Shown here piece after piece: positions 8,031 through 17,003 of a stretch of 64,000 bases of DNA. The stretch lies in contig NZ_FUWH01000011.1 in assembly GCF_900167075.1 (NCBI RefSeq), forward strand, positions 74,455 to 138,454. Direction: 5' to 3'. The notes beneath the pieces were generated by a model. The model worked only from the letters and a program-made list of their open reading frames with translations. It ran no database searches and was not told the DNA's origin. Position numbers and translations under genes: made by a program. Within the stretch, counting starts at the first letter, position 1, and the number at the start of each line of letters is the position of its first letter. The stretch is from Sediminibacterium ginsengisoli (lineage in GTDB: Bacteria; Bacteroidota; Bacteroidia; Chitinophagales; Chitinophagaceae).

Positions 8031-10940
8031 ATGACTATGCAAAAACGATGTATTGTTATTTTGATGATCATTTTATCCGCTTTTTCGGCAGGACTTCATG
8101 CACAGGGTGTAACACTTTCCGGAATAGCTGCTAATCTCGATACAAAATCGCCGATGCAGGGTGCTTCGGTAAGATTATTGAATAAGAAAGACAGTGCGTC
8201 TTTGTTAACGCTTACCGATTCAACCGGCAGGTTCAGATTCGGGCAACTGCAGGCGGGCACTTACGATCTCATGATCACTTCTGTTGGTTTCGATACACTT
8301 CAGCGCACACTTCCGATCGATTCGATGGATGTAAACCTTGATACGATCTATATCGGCACTTCAGCCGGAGAACTGGCAACGGTAACAGTACGGTCGTCAA
8401 CAGCACCGGTTGTACAAAAAGGAGATACAGTGCAGTTCAGCGCCAGTCAGTATAAAGTGAACCCCGATGCTACCGGCGAAGACCTCGTAAAAAAGATGGC
8501 CGGCATTACCGTAGAGAACGGACAGGTAAAAGCCAACGGGGAAAACGTACAGAAAGTAACCATCGATGGCAGGGAATTATTCGGCGATGATGCAACAGCT
8601 GCATTGAGGAACCTGCCTGCAGAGATCATCGACAAAATACAGGTATTTGACAGGCTGAGCGACCAGGCGCAGTTCACAGGCTTTGATGACGGAAGCAGTA
8701 CCAAAGGCATCAACATTGTTACCAAAGCGAATATGCGCAACGGACAATTCGGAAGAATCTTTGCAGGTTATGGTACCGACGACAGATACCAGGCAGGCGG
8801 CAATGCCACTTTCCTGCACGAGAACCGCAAAATATCCGTTGTAGGAAATTTCAATAATGTGAACCAGCAGAACTTCGCTTCACAGGATCTGCTTGGCGTT
8901 ACCAGCAGCGGTTCTCAGCGCGGTGGCGGCGGCGGACAACCTCGTGGTGGTGGCGGAGGGGGTGGCCGTGGCGGCGGCGGACAACCTCGTGGTGGTGGCG
9001 GAGGCGGCTTCGGTAATGCCGGCAATTTCCAGGTTGGTCAGCAGAACGGCATCAGCAAGACCAACGCGATCGGTATCAACTATGCGGATAACTGGGGCAA
9101 AAAGATCATAGTGTCCGGAAGTTATTTCTTCAACAACGCAGAAAACACAACCGAAGAAACAGTGAAGAGGCAGTATTTCCTGACCGATATCCCGAATTAT
9201 AACCAGTCTACCCTTTCCACCAGCAGGAACAATAACCACCGGGTTTCCATGCGCTTCGAATACAATATCGATTCATCCAATCAGCTGATCATATCGCCCA
9301 GCCTGAGCTTCCAGGACAACCATTCTTCAAGAGAAGTGAGCACGGCATTCTTCGATCAGAAAACCGGCTTTGTAAGCAACAGAACAACCAATAACAACAA
9401 CAGTTCCCGGTCAGGCAATAACCTCAGCAACAATATCCTGTGGCGGCACTCATTTGCGAAGCGTGGCAGAACCTTCTCTGTAAATCTCAACACTTCTGCC
9501 AATACCAATAAGGGCGAAACATTTACAGATCTGTATGATACCACATTTACTTCAACGGGTTTTTCCGATACTTTATCACGCCGTTATACTGATCAGTCAA
9601 CAAGCGGCAGCCAGGTATCGGCCAACATCGCCTATACGGAGCCATTGGGTCAGCGCGGTCAATTACAGTTGAACTACAACCCTACTTTTTCCAAGAATAA
9701 GGCTGACCAGGAAGCCTATCAGTACGATCCTGCATCGGGTAAATACGGCCTGTTCGATCCTACGCTGTCGAGTAAATTCGATAATAAATACACCGCGCAT
9801 TCAACAGGTCTTTCCTATCGTTACGGCGACAGGGATAACCAGGTTTCATTCGGTTTCAACTACCAGGTGTCCAGGCTGGAAAGCGACCAGGCTTTTCCGA
9901 GGATACTGCGGGTTGATAAATCTTTTACCAACCTGCTGCCCAATGCCATGTTACGGTTAAAGCTCTCGCAGATGAGTAATGTAAGGGTGATGTACAGGGC
10001 CAGCACCAGTCAGCCGTCCGTAACGCAATTACAGGATGTTTATGATGTAACAAATATTCCATTCGTAACGGCAGGTAATCCGTCGCTGGAACAGCAGAAC
10101 ACACATTTTGTAAGTACCCGTTATACTTATACAAACCCCGGAAAAGGCCTGTTGTTCGTAGGAAATATTTTTGTTCAGACCGCAAACAACTATATCACCA
10201 ACGCCACATTTGTTCCACTGCAGGATTCAGCGCTCACACCGGATATAACATTGAAGGCAGGCCAGCAACTGACCAAACCTGTAAATGTGAATGGCTATCT
10301 TAACCTGCGTTCATTTGTCAACTTTGCATTTCCGCTGAAGTTCATCAAATCGAATGTAAATTTCAATGGCGGTGTAACGTACAGTAAGCTGCCGGGCATT
10401 ATTAATAATGTAAGTAACATATCAAAGAATATCACTTATTCAGGAGGTGCGGTGATTGCGAGCAATGTAAGTCAGTATGTAGATTTCACGGTATCCTATT
10501 CAGCCAATTTCAGCAAAGTAATGAATGAACTGCAGCCAGAGTTGAATACGCATTACTTTTCGCATGTGGCAGGCGTACAGCTGAACCTGCTTTCAAAATC
10601 GGGCTGGTTTTTCCAGAACGATCTTACCAACCAGCTTTATTCCGGTCTTGCAGCAGGTTATAACCAGAATTATTTTTTATGGAATATGAGTGTCGGAAAA
10701 AAATTCCTGAAAGACCAAAAAGGAGAATTGAAGGTTGGCGTATTTGACCTGCTCAAACAGAACAGAAGTATTACCAGGAATGTAACGGAAACCTATTTTG
10801 AAGACGTGCAGAACCGCGTGTTACAACAATATTTCATGGCAACATTCACCTACAACCTGCGCAACTTCGGGGCATCAGCCAGTGCAGGAAGTAATGCAGG
10901 ACAAAGAGGCGGCAGAAGGCCGGCCATGAATATGCCATAA
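8031..10940 (+). CDS. Outer-membrane beta-barrel receptor, TonB-type without TonB-specific partner
   Basis: 969 residues from the ATG at 8031. The frame stays open to 7848, but the signal peptide (ILMIILSAFSAGLHAQG) fits only the 8031 or 8037 start. A carboxypeptidase-regulatory-like domain (LSGIAANLDTKSPMQGASVR) is followed by a plug-like region with VTIDGRELFGDD and GINIVTKANMRNGQFG, then a large barrel of the outer-membrane beta-barrel family 3 kind. Around residues 296-330 there is an Arg-Gly-rich insertion encoded by a 45-bp tandem repeat. The C-terminus is RRPAMNMP rather than a canonical aromatic residue. No SusD-like or DUF4249 lipoprotein lies next to it. Ligand unknown. Confidence 0.88.
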   Translation: MTMQKRCIVILMIILSAFSAGLHAQGVTLSGIAANLDTKSPMQGASVRLLNKKDSASLLTLTDSTGRFRFGQLQAGTYDLMITSVGFDTLQRTLPIDSMDVNLDTIYIGTSAGELATVTVRSSTAPVVQKGDTVQFSASQYKVNPDATGEDLVKKMAGITVENGQVKANGENVQKVTIDGRELFGDDATAALRNLPAEIIDKIQVFDRLSDQAQFTGFDDGSSTKGINIVTKANMRNGQFGRIFAGYGTDDRYQAGGNATFLHENRKISVVGNFNNVNQQNFASQDLLGVTSSGSQRGGGGGQPRGGGGGGGRGGGGQPRGGGGGGFGNAGNFQVGQQNGISKTNAIGINYADNWGKKIIVSGSYFFNNAENTTEETVKRQYFLTDIPNYNQSTLSTSRNNNHRVSMRFEYNIDSSNQLIISPSLSFQDNHSSREVSTAFFDQKTGFVSNRTTNNNNSSRSGNNLSNNILWRHSFAKRGRTFSVNLNTSANTNKGETFTDLYDTTFTSTGFSDTLSRRYTDQSTSGSQVSANIAYTEPLGQRGQLQLNYNPTFSKNKADQEAYQYDPASGKYGLFDPTLSSKFDNKYTAHSTGLSYRYGDRDNQVSFGFNYQVSRLESDQAFPRILRVDKSFTNLLPNAMLRLKLSQMSNVRVMYRASTSQPSVTQLQDVYDVTNIPFVTAGNPSLEQQNTHFVSTRYTYTNPGKGLLFVGNIFVQTANNYITNATFVPLQDSALTPDITLKAGQQLTKPVNVNGYLNLRSFVNFAFPLKFIKSNVNFNGGVTYSKLPGIINNVSNISKNITYSGGAVIASNVSQYVDFTVSYSANFSKVMNELQPELNTHYFSHVAGVQLNLLSKSGWFFQNDLTNQLYSGLAAGYNQNYFLWNMSVGKKFLKDQKGELKVGVFDLLKQNRSITRNVTETYFEDVQNRVLQQYFMATFTYNLRNFGASASAGSNAGQRGGRRPAMNMP
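8915..9010 (+). repeat. Arg/Gly-rich tandem repeat inside the receptor gene
   Basis: A 36-bp unit encoding GGGGQPRGGGGG is present twice, about 8924-8959 and 8969-9004, with a 45-bp period and more Gly codons between and around the copies. It keeps the reading frame (15 residues per period). Such GC-rich direct repeats are prone to slippage. Confidence 0.8.
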
Positions 10941-11359
10941 TAACAAACGGCTCAGAATGAAAGTTTAAGATATTGTTACTGATTCTATTTTGTGATTTTT
11001 AAAACATTTGTTGACGCACCTTTGACCGGTAAATGATTTTACCGGTTGTTGGTTCGTTAAATCAGAAAACATTTCTAAGGGTCATTGCTGTTTTGTACCG
11101 GGTAAGCCGGCGGGATTTTTTGGCAGTGAACCCACCAACCAGGCATTTGAGCATGCAACAGCATTTTATGTAGTAATAGTCCTACACCCCTATATGCACA
11201 ACGGCATTTTTCAGTGATGGCCGGTACCCGCTCAAAATAATTTCCCTGTTATTTTACAACCTGTAAGCGAAAGACAACTCCTGACAACAGACTATTGCCT
11301 GTCTGAATATGACGAGGCTTCAAAAATTGTTCATTACAGGGTAAATAAACAGAAGACTA
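10941..11359. other. Intergenic region between two receptor genes
   Basis: 419 bp without a credible gene. It contains the perfect inverted repeat at 11025-11046 and several T-rich stretches. I found no full promoter consensus and no recognisable RNA gene. The promoter of the 11360 receptor presumably lies here. Confidence 0.5.
11025..11046. promoter_or_regulatory. Perfect 9-bp inverted repeat, terminator hairpin or operator
   Basis: ACCGGTAAA, a 4-base spacer TGAT, then TTTACCGGT. It lies 84 bp after the upstream stop. No T-run follows, so an operator is as likely as a terminator. Confidence 0.4.
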
Positions 11360-13810
11360 ATGAGAAAAAAAATATTGCTGGGCATCGTCCTTGCGTTCCT
11401 TTTTCAACTGGCCCAGGCGCAGAATACTGCGGTAACAACCGTATCCGGGAAGATCACCGATGAACAGCAGAAACCGCTGGAAGGTGCAACTATTGCATTG
11501 TTATCTGCAGCGGATTCAACTGTATCCAAAACCACCATCAGTGCAGCTGACGGCAGTTTTATACTCGAACAACTCAGATTCGGCACTTATAAGATCAGGA
11601 TCAGCCTTACGGGATATGCTACTTATACAGGAAGCGCATTCTCCGTTTCCCAGTCAGCACCCACGCATTCTTTAGCTGTAATTGCATTGACCCCGCAGGT
11701 AAATGCCTTGCAGAACGTAACAGTCAGCAGCCAGAAACCGATGATAGAACGCAAAGCAGACCGCACGGTGGTGAATGTAGATGCCATGACCAGCAGTACG
11801 GGATCAACGGCATTGGATGTGCTGGAAAAATCACCGGGTGTATCGGTTGATCAGAATGGGAATATCAGCTTTAAAGGGAAAAACGGTGTTGTGATCTTTA
11901 TCGATGACAAGCCAACCTATCTTTCCGGAACCGACCTGGAAAACTACCTGCGCTCGCTCCCCTCTTCCACCATAGACCAGATAGAACTTATGAGCAATCC
12001 GCCGGCTAAATACGATGCGGCCGGTGGCGCAGGTGTGATCAATATCCGTACCAAAAGAACAAAGATCAAAGGCTTCAACGGCTCGCTTAATCTTGCATAC
12101 GGGCAAGGCCGTTACGGCAGAACGAATAACAGTTTCAACTTCAATTACCGTAATAATAAATTCAACAGTTTCGGAACGGTAACCTTCGGCACGATCAATA
12201 ACTTCAATGATCTGGACATCAACCGTTACTTTAAAAATCCGGATGGCAGCCGTAAATATGATTTCCTGCAGAATACTTATATCAGGCCTTCAGGAGCTGC
12301 AGTTACCGGCAAAGCAGGAATTGATTATTACGCAACGGACAAAACCACATTCGGTATCGTTCTCACCGGTGTAACAAGGAATGTAAGCCGCAAGAATGAC
12401 AATGCGAGCAGGATCATCAATGCTGCATATCAGCTGGACTCAACGATCGTAGCCAACAACAACCAGGAAAATACGTTCAGGAACGCAGGTATTAACCTGA
12501 ACTACCGCCACCAGTATTCTAAAGGGGGCCCTGAACTGATTGCCGACCTGGACTATATCAATTACAAAACCGCCAACGACCAGGTATTCAATAATGCCAC
12601 ACACCTGCCCAATGGTACGGTTACGAACAGGGACAGGCTGGATGGCCGGCTTCCGGCAGGCATCAATATTTATTCGGGCAAGATCGATTACAGCCATCCG
12701 TTCGCCGGCGGCACAAGACTGGAAGGCGGAGCCAAAACAAGTTATACAGAAACAGACAACCTAGCAGATTACCTGTATACGGCTAATAATGTAACAAGCC
12801 CCGATTACGATAAAAGCAATCATTTTATTTATAAGGAAACGATCACTGCGGCATATCTGAACTTCAATAAGGAAATGAAACGCTTCTCCGTACAACTCGG
12901 ATTACGTTTTGAACATACTATTTCAGACGGAAACCAGCTGGGTAATGTAATGAAGCCGGATTCATCTTTCAAACGAACTTATTCAAGCCTTTTCCCGACT
13001 GCATACCTGAGCTACAAGCTGGACAGCGCCGGCAACAACGTACTGGTGCTGGATTACGGCAAAAGGATCAACAGGCCTTATTACCAGGATCTGAACCCGT
13101 TCATTTCACCGTTGGATAAATTCACGTATTATGTAGGAAATCCTTTCCTTCAGCCTGCATACACGCATAACCTGCAATTGTCTTATAGCTTCAAAAGCCT
13201 GTTTACCCTTTCTGCAAGCTACAGTGAGACCAAAGACGATACCAATGAAACCATCGAGATCGTGAACGGCACCTATTACAGCAGGCCTGGCAATATAGGT
13301 AAAACCATCACCAAGAGCATTTCACTGAGCGGTGGTACCGATATTGCAAAATGGCTGTCGTTCAACCTTTACACGGAAGTGACCAATATCCATACGGTCA
13401 GTAATTTTTACACAGGCACCCTCAATACCAAAGGAACCTTTGTGTATGTTCAGCCTAACCTGCAGTTCAAACTTCCGAAAGACTGGAGCCTGCAGCTGGA
13501 TGGCGTTTACCAGTCGGACGTGGTATCTGCGCAATTCATTTCAAAGGCAAGGGGTCGTGTAAACATGGGTGTTTCCAAAAAAATATCACCTGCTATTACT
13601 GTGAAGGCAGCCTATAACGATATGTTCTACACGCAGGTCAACAATGGCATCATCAACAACCTGGCCAATACCGAAGCCAATTTCCGTAACCTGAGCGATT
13701 CAAGACATTTTGTGTTCTCTTTCGCCTATCGTTTCGGCAAAGCCATTTCCAACCAGCGCAGGCATAACGGAAGCAGTTCTGAAAGCGAGCAGAACAGGGT
13801 GAAAAATTAA
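11360..13810 (+). CDS. Outer-membrane beta-barrel family receptor
   Basis: 816 residues. Signal peptide LLGIVLAFLFQLAQAQ, then a carboxypeptidase-regulatory-like domain (VSGKITDEQQKPLEGATIAL, about 28-110). The plug-like region follows (LDVLEKSPGVSVDQNG, VVIFIDDKPTYLSG, MSNPPAKYDAAGGAGVINI, about 140-230), then a barrel of family 3 type with many alternating aromatic strands. These proteins are TonB-dependent-receptor relatives whose ligands are mostly unknown. Same strand as the receptor at 8031 but separated by 419 bp, so probably independently transcribed. A hairpin lies directly after the stop. Confidence 0.9.
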   Translation: MRKKILLGIVLAFLFQLAQAQNTAVTTVSGKITDEQQKPLEGATIALLSAADSTVSKTTISAADGSFILEQLRFGTYKIRISLTGYATYTGSAFSVSQSAPTHSLAVIALTPQVNALQNVTVSSQKPMIERKADRTVVNVDAMTSSTGSTALDVLEKSPGVSVDQNGNISFKGKNGVVIFIDDKPTYLSGTDLENYLRSLPSSTIDQIELMSNPPAKYDAAGGAGVINIRTKRTKIKGFNGSLNLAYGQGRYGRTNNSFNFNYRNNKFNSFGTVTFGTINNFNDLDINRYFKNPDGSRKYDFLQNTYIRPSGAAVTGKAGIDYYATDKTTFGIVLTGVTRNVSRKNDNASRIINAAYQLDSTIVANNNQENTFRNAGINLNYRHQYSKGGPELIADLDYINYKTANDQVFNNATHLPNGTVTNRDRLDGRLPAGINIYSGKIDYSHPFAGGTRLEGGAKTSYTETDNLADYLYTANNVTSPDYDKSNHFIYKETITAAYLNFNKEMKRFSVQLGLRFEHTISDGNQLGNVMKPDSSFKRTYSSLFPTAYLSYKLDSAGNNVLVLDYGKRINRPYYQDLNPFISPLDKFTYYVGNPFLQPAYTHNLQLSYSFKSLFTLSASYSETKDDTNETIEIVNGTYYSRPGNIGKTITKSISLSGGTDIAKWLSFNLYTEVTNIHTVSNFYTGTLNTKGTFVYVQPNLQFKLPKDWSLQLDGVYQSDVVSAQFISKARGRVNMGVSKKISPAITVKAAYNDMFYTQVNNGIINNLANTEANFRNLSDSRHFVFSFAYRFGKAISNQRRHNGSSSESEQNRVKN

Positions 13811-13811
13811 A

Positions 13812-13835
13812 AGGGCCGTGTTGAAACACAGCCCT
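13812..13835 (+). terminator. Hairpin after receptor gene
   Basis: Five base pairs AGGGC/GCCCT, one mismatch, then GTGT/ACAC with a small loop. It starts two bases after the stop. There is no strong T-tract, so termination efficiency is uncertain. Confidence 0.4.
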
Positions 13836-14043
13836 GACATGAGAAAATTGCTTGCCTTAAAATCTACTAAGTTGTTACCGGTGCAAATATACCGGTCGTT
13901 GTTTGCCATGCAGTCATGGTCAGGTTATGAAAAGATGAAGTTCTGCATGTACAATAACAACCCGTCATCATGTGTAACAACTGTTGAATAACCTGTTTAC
14001 TGGTACGCGGTTTTCAACAAAAGCGCAAGGCAGCATGTGCATA

Positions 14044-14072
14044 GTAACATAACGGAAACATTCCCGTAACAT
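14044..14072. promoter_or_regulatory. Direct repeats GTAACAT spaced 22 bp
   Basis: GTAACAT occurs at 14044-14050 and 14066-14072. The 22-bp centre spacing is about two helical turns, which suits a dimeric activator. This may be chance in AT-rich DNA. Confidence 0.2.
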
Positions 14073-14164
14073 TAACCTAACACTGCGTTTTTCTCATACA
14101 GATTTAACGCCCGCATCACAATGGCTTCATACAGTGGTGGTTATTTTATGTACAAATAATCACT

Positions 14165-14935
14165 ATGCCAGTAAACAAACTACCCAAAGTATCTGTGATC
14201 ATACCGGCATTGAATGAAGAACGTTATATCCTGCGTGCGTTGCAGGCGCTGGTTGCACAGGACTATCCCGACTTTGAGATCATCGTTACCGATAATGCGT
14301 CAACAGATCATACATCTGCTGTTGTACGCCGTTTCATCTGTTCGGAAGCAGCAGGTCATATTCCCATACAACTTTTATACGAACAGCAGCGCGGCACCAA
14401 TTTCGCCCGCGAATGCGCAAGAAAGGCGGCAACCGGTTCAGTCATTGTACAGATGGATGCCGATTGCATACCGCATAAACACTGGCTGCGTAAAGGCATT
14501 TCGTTGCTGCTGCGCGGTAAACATGCTGCAGTGACCGGCCCTTATTATTATTTCGACGCAGCCTGGATCCTGCGTGAATCCACAGTGCTTGTTCAGAAGT
14601 GGTTCTATCCTGTTGTGAATCGCCTGGTACAACTCAACCGCCGGTCTGCCATCCTCATCGGCGGCAATGCTTTTATCCGGGCGGGTCTGCTTGAAGCCGC
14701 AGGCGGCTATAATACTGCGCTTACCTTTTACGGAGACGATATCGATCTGGGCGGCAGGTTATGCAGGTTCGGCTCCGTGGCTTATTCCCCGGCCATTACG
14801 CTACCGTCGTCCGCACGGCGTTATCACACCAGCGGTTTCTGGAAAGTGAACCGTAAATACCAGTCCTGTTTCTGGAAAACGATCCGCAGCCGACATCCGC
14901 TTTTCGACACGATAGAGACAGAACATCCGCGCTGA
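14165..14935 (+). CDS. Family 2 glycosyltransferase
   Basis: 256 residues with a GT-A fold. VSVIIPALNEERYILRAL opens the domain (residues 9-26), TDNASTDHT follows at the nucleotide-binding loop, QMDADCIP gives the DxD-like metal site, and YGDDIDLGGRL is the ED-like catalytic block. It transfers a sugar from a nucleotide donor, probably to a lipid or polysaccharide; the acceptor is unknown. There is no membrane segment, so it is cytoplasmic or peripheral. It stands alone and converges on the T9SS operon across a strong hairpin. Confidence 0.92.
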   Translation: MPVNKLPKVSVIIPALNEERYILRALQALVAQDYPDFEIIVTDNASTDHTSAVVRRFICSEAAGHIPIQLLYEQQRGTNFARECARKAATGSVIVQMDADCIPHKHWLRKGISLLLRGKHAAVTGPYYYFDAAWILRESTVLVQKWFYPVVNRLVQLNRRSAILIGGNAFIRAGLLEAAGGYNTALTFYGDDIDLGGRLCRFGSVAYSPAITLPSSARRYHTSGFWKVNRKYQSCFWKTIRSRHPLFDTIETEHPR

Positions 14936-14947
14936 CGGGTTAAGTAA

Positions 14948-14968
14948 GGCCGGCCTTTCAGGCCGGCC
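14948..14968. terminator. Bidirectional terminator hairpin between convergent genes
   Basis: Perfect 9-bp stem GGCCGGCCT/AGGCCGGCC with a TTC loop, midway between the glycosyltransferase stop and the PorE-like stop. Poor T-tract on both sides, but stem and position fit shared termination. Confidence 0.65.
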
Positions 14969-14997
14969 CGGGTTAAACAAACACCAACAACTGTATC

Positions 14998-16977
14998 CTA
15001 ATAATGAATGATCCTGATCTCTGTTCTCCTGTTCAGTGCACGTCCGTCAGGATTGTCTTTTCCATTGATCTCGTTAGGGGCAACAGGACAACATTCTCCA
15101 AAGCCTTTGCTGATCAGTCGTGATGGTTCGATACCCATCTGTATCAGGTAATTGACACAGGACTTCGCCCGCTCTTCAGAAAGTACGTGGTTGTAATCAT
15201 CCGTGCCTTTACTGTCTGTGTGTGCGCCCAGTTCAATCTGCATGGCCGGGTATTCTTTCATTACGGCGGCCAGTTTATCCAGTACGGGGAATGATTCGGG
15301 CCTCAGTGTTGCCTTATCGAAATCATAATAAATATCTTTCAGTATCACCGGCTGGTTCACAGGATAAGGCTTGTTCTTCTCAAGACAGATTGTTTCAATA
15401 TCTATCGTATCCCTGTTAGACAGCCGCCTGAACAGAACAGGTTTGGAACGTGTTTCATAACCCTGCCATTCGGCGATCACTTTGTAAGGCCCGGCCTGCT
15501 CCAGTTCAAACGTATACACCCCGGCAGCATTTGTTTTGCCGGTAAATAACACTTTATTGTACTGGGTATCAACAAGACTGATCGTTGCGCCATTGATGGG
15601 TTCGTTGTTACGGCAATCCATCACTTTACCGCTCAGGTTCAGCAATAATTTTTTGATCTCGAACACATCCAGGCAACAGACGGAATTCCGGTCTGAACTG
15701 ATATAAGCTTTTGCAAGCGGGTTAAGCGTTGATGAGGAGAAAAAGTAAATATCATCCTTTACCGAATTGATGGGATACCCGAGATTAACAGGCTCGGTCC
15801 AGGATGCGAGTGCCCCCCTGGACTGGAAGAGATCAAAGCCCCCCATACCGGTTCTGCCTTTGGTAGCAAAGATCAGTAGTTGCGAGGCAGTGTGGTAATA
15901 AGGGGCTTCTTCGTCCTCGGGAGTGTTGATCGTAAGTCCCAGGTTAACGGCATCACCTGTATTACCATCTTTATCCACCGTAGTATACCACAGGTCGTAT
16001 TTGCCTGCACCGCCCGGCCGGTCTGATGAAAAGAACAGGTAATCACCGGCCAGGAACGGTTGTTTGGAAGAATACCCTTCCATGTTCACACCAGTACTGA
16101 GCTTACGCGGATCGCTCCATTTATCACCGCTGCGGTTGCTCATGAATATCTCAGCCATATTCTTTGCGTTCTTCAGCTGCCATCTTGTGAAATACATGCG
16201 CTGTCCGTCGGCACTGAAAGAAGCAACACCCTGGTGTGTGGCAGTGGCTTCAGTCAATGGAAGTTTTTTAACCTGGTCATGGGCATAGAGATAAAGGGTG
16301 TTCATATACGGATCGCCCGAAACATGTTTCTGCAAAGAGTCGGGCCTGGTAGACGTGAATACGAGTCCTTCGTTTTCCAGCCACACAGCGGCATAATTGG
16401 CACCGCCCTGGTTCACCGGCACACCCATGATCTGGGTGCTTACACCGCTAACCGGAGCATTCAGCTGCTGCTGTATAAAACGAACGCCATCCAGTTCTTT
16501 TTCGGCCTGGTTACGGTATTCATCTTTAACGGAATGCCTGGAAAGAAAATCGCTGAACTGCTGTTCTGCTTCCATGTATTTTTTGTTGGCACGGAGGCTC
16601 ACGCCATACCACAATGCAGCGAGCGGGTATTGCTGTGCATTGAAGGATATGGTTTTGGCATACCATTTTTCTGCACCGGTATAATCATGAAAAAGCCGGT
16701 AGGATTCGGCGAGACGGTATACCACCGATTCGTAGGTAATAGCGTCTTTATCCTGCTTTTCCGTTTTCATGGCAACTGTGTACGGCTTATACCTGCTCTC
16801 GACATTCTTACCCTGCTTGCTGTTCAGGTATTTCTCATAATACTGGCTGGCGGAATAATAGTTGCCGCGTGCAAAATGCATATCCGCCGTGCGTTTATAA
16901 TCGGTAACATACTGGGCGTCTGCAAACGATGCCAGCAACAGCAGGCAACTGCACAGACAGGAATGGATTAGTTTCAT
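14998..16977 (-). CDS. PorE-like OmpA-family protein (TPR, PD40 propeller, CRD, OmpA)
   Basis: 659 residues. Signal peptide, then TPR-like helices (about 25-150), a beta-propeller of PD40-type blades (YFTRW, YLFFSSDRPGGAGKYDLWY, IFATKGRTGMGGFDLF, about 190-420), a carboxypeptidase-regulatory-like domain (LSGKVMDCRNNEPINGATIS), and a C-terminal OmpA domain (YYDFDKATLRPES, LSEERAKSCVNYL, ALNRRTEIRI) that should bind peptidoglycan. This exact order is known from PorE of the type IX secretion system, which links the apparatus to the cell wall. It is the third gene of the adhesin-PorP-PorE operon, 26 bp after porP-like. Whether it is the core PorE or a locus-specific paralogue cannot be decided here. 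Confidence 0.9.
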   Translation of the reverse strand: MKLIHSCLCSCLLLLASFADAQYVTDYKRTADMHFARGNYYSASQYYEKYLNSKQGKNVESRYKPYTVAMKTEKQDKDAITYESVVYRLAESYRLFHDYTGAEKWYAKTISFNAQQYPLAALWYGVSLRANKKYMEAEQQFSDFLSRHSVKDEYRNQAEKELDGVRFIQQQLNAPVSGVSTQIMGVPVNQGGANYAAVWLENEGLVFTSTRPDSLQKHVSGDPYMNTLYLYAHDQVKKLPLTEATATHQGVASFSADGQRMYFTRWQLKNAKNMAEIFMSNRSGDKWSDPRKLSTGVNMEGYSSKQPFLAGDYLFFSSDRPGGAGKYDLWYTTVDKDGNTGDAVNLGLTINTPEDEEAPYYHTASQLLIFATKGRTGMGGFDLFQSRGALASWTEPVNLGYPINSVKDDIYFFSSSTLNPLAKAYISSDRNSVCCLDVFEIKKLLLNLSGKVMDCRNNEPINGATISLVDTQYNKVLFTGKTNAAGVYTFELEQAGPYKVIAEWQGYETRSKPVLFRRLSNRDTIDIETICLEKNKPYPVNQPVILKDIYYDFDKATLRPESFPVLDKLAAVMKEYPAMQIELGAHTDSKGTDDYNHVLSEERAKSCVNYLIQMGIEPSRLISKGFGECCPVAPNEINGKDNPDGRALNRRTEIRIIHY

Positions 16978-17003
16978 GGTTTGCAGATTTAACGGGTCGT
17001 TTG

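Larger units (their letters stand above)
13811..14164. other. Intergenic region upstream of glycosyltransferase
   Basis: 354 bp with no credible gene. It holds the hairpin at 13812-13835, two ACCGGT hexamers near 13877-13897, and a pair of GTAACAT direct repeats at 14044 and 14066. The region is AT-rich close to the downstream gene. Confidence 0.45.

Noticed and set aside
16060..16971. Long plus-strand frame (303 codons) opposite the PorE-like gene
   Set aside because: Fully antisense to a well-supported gene, no recognisable motif, and cysteine- and histidine-rich composition typical of shadow frames.
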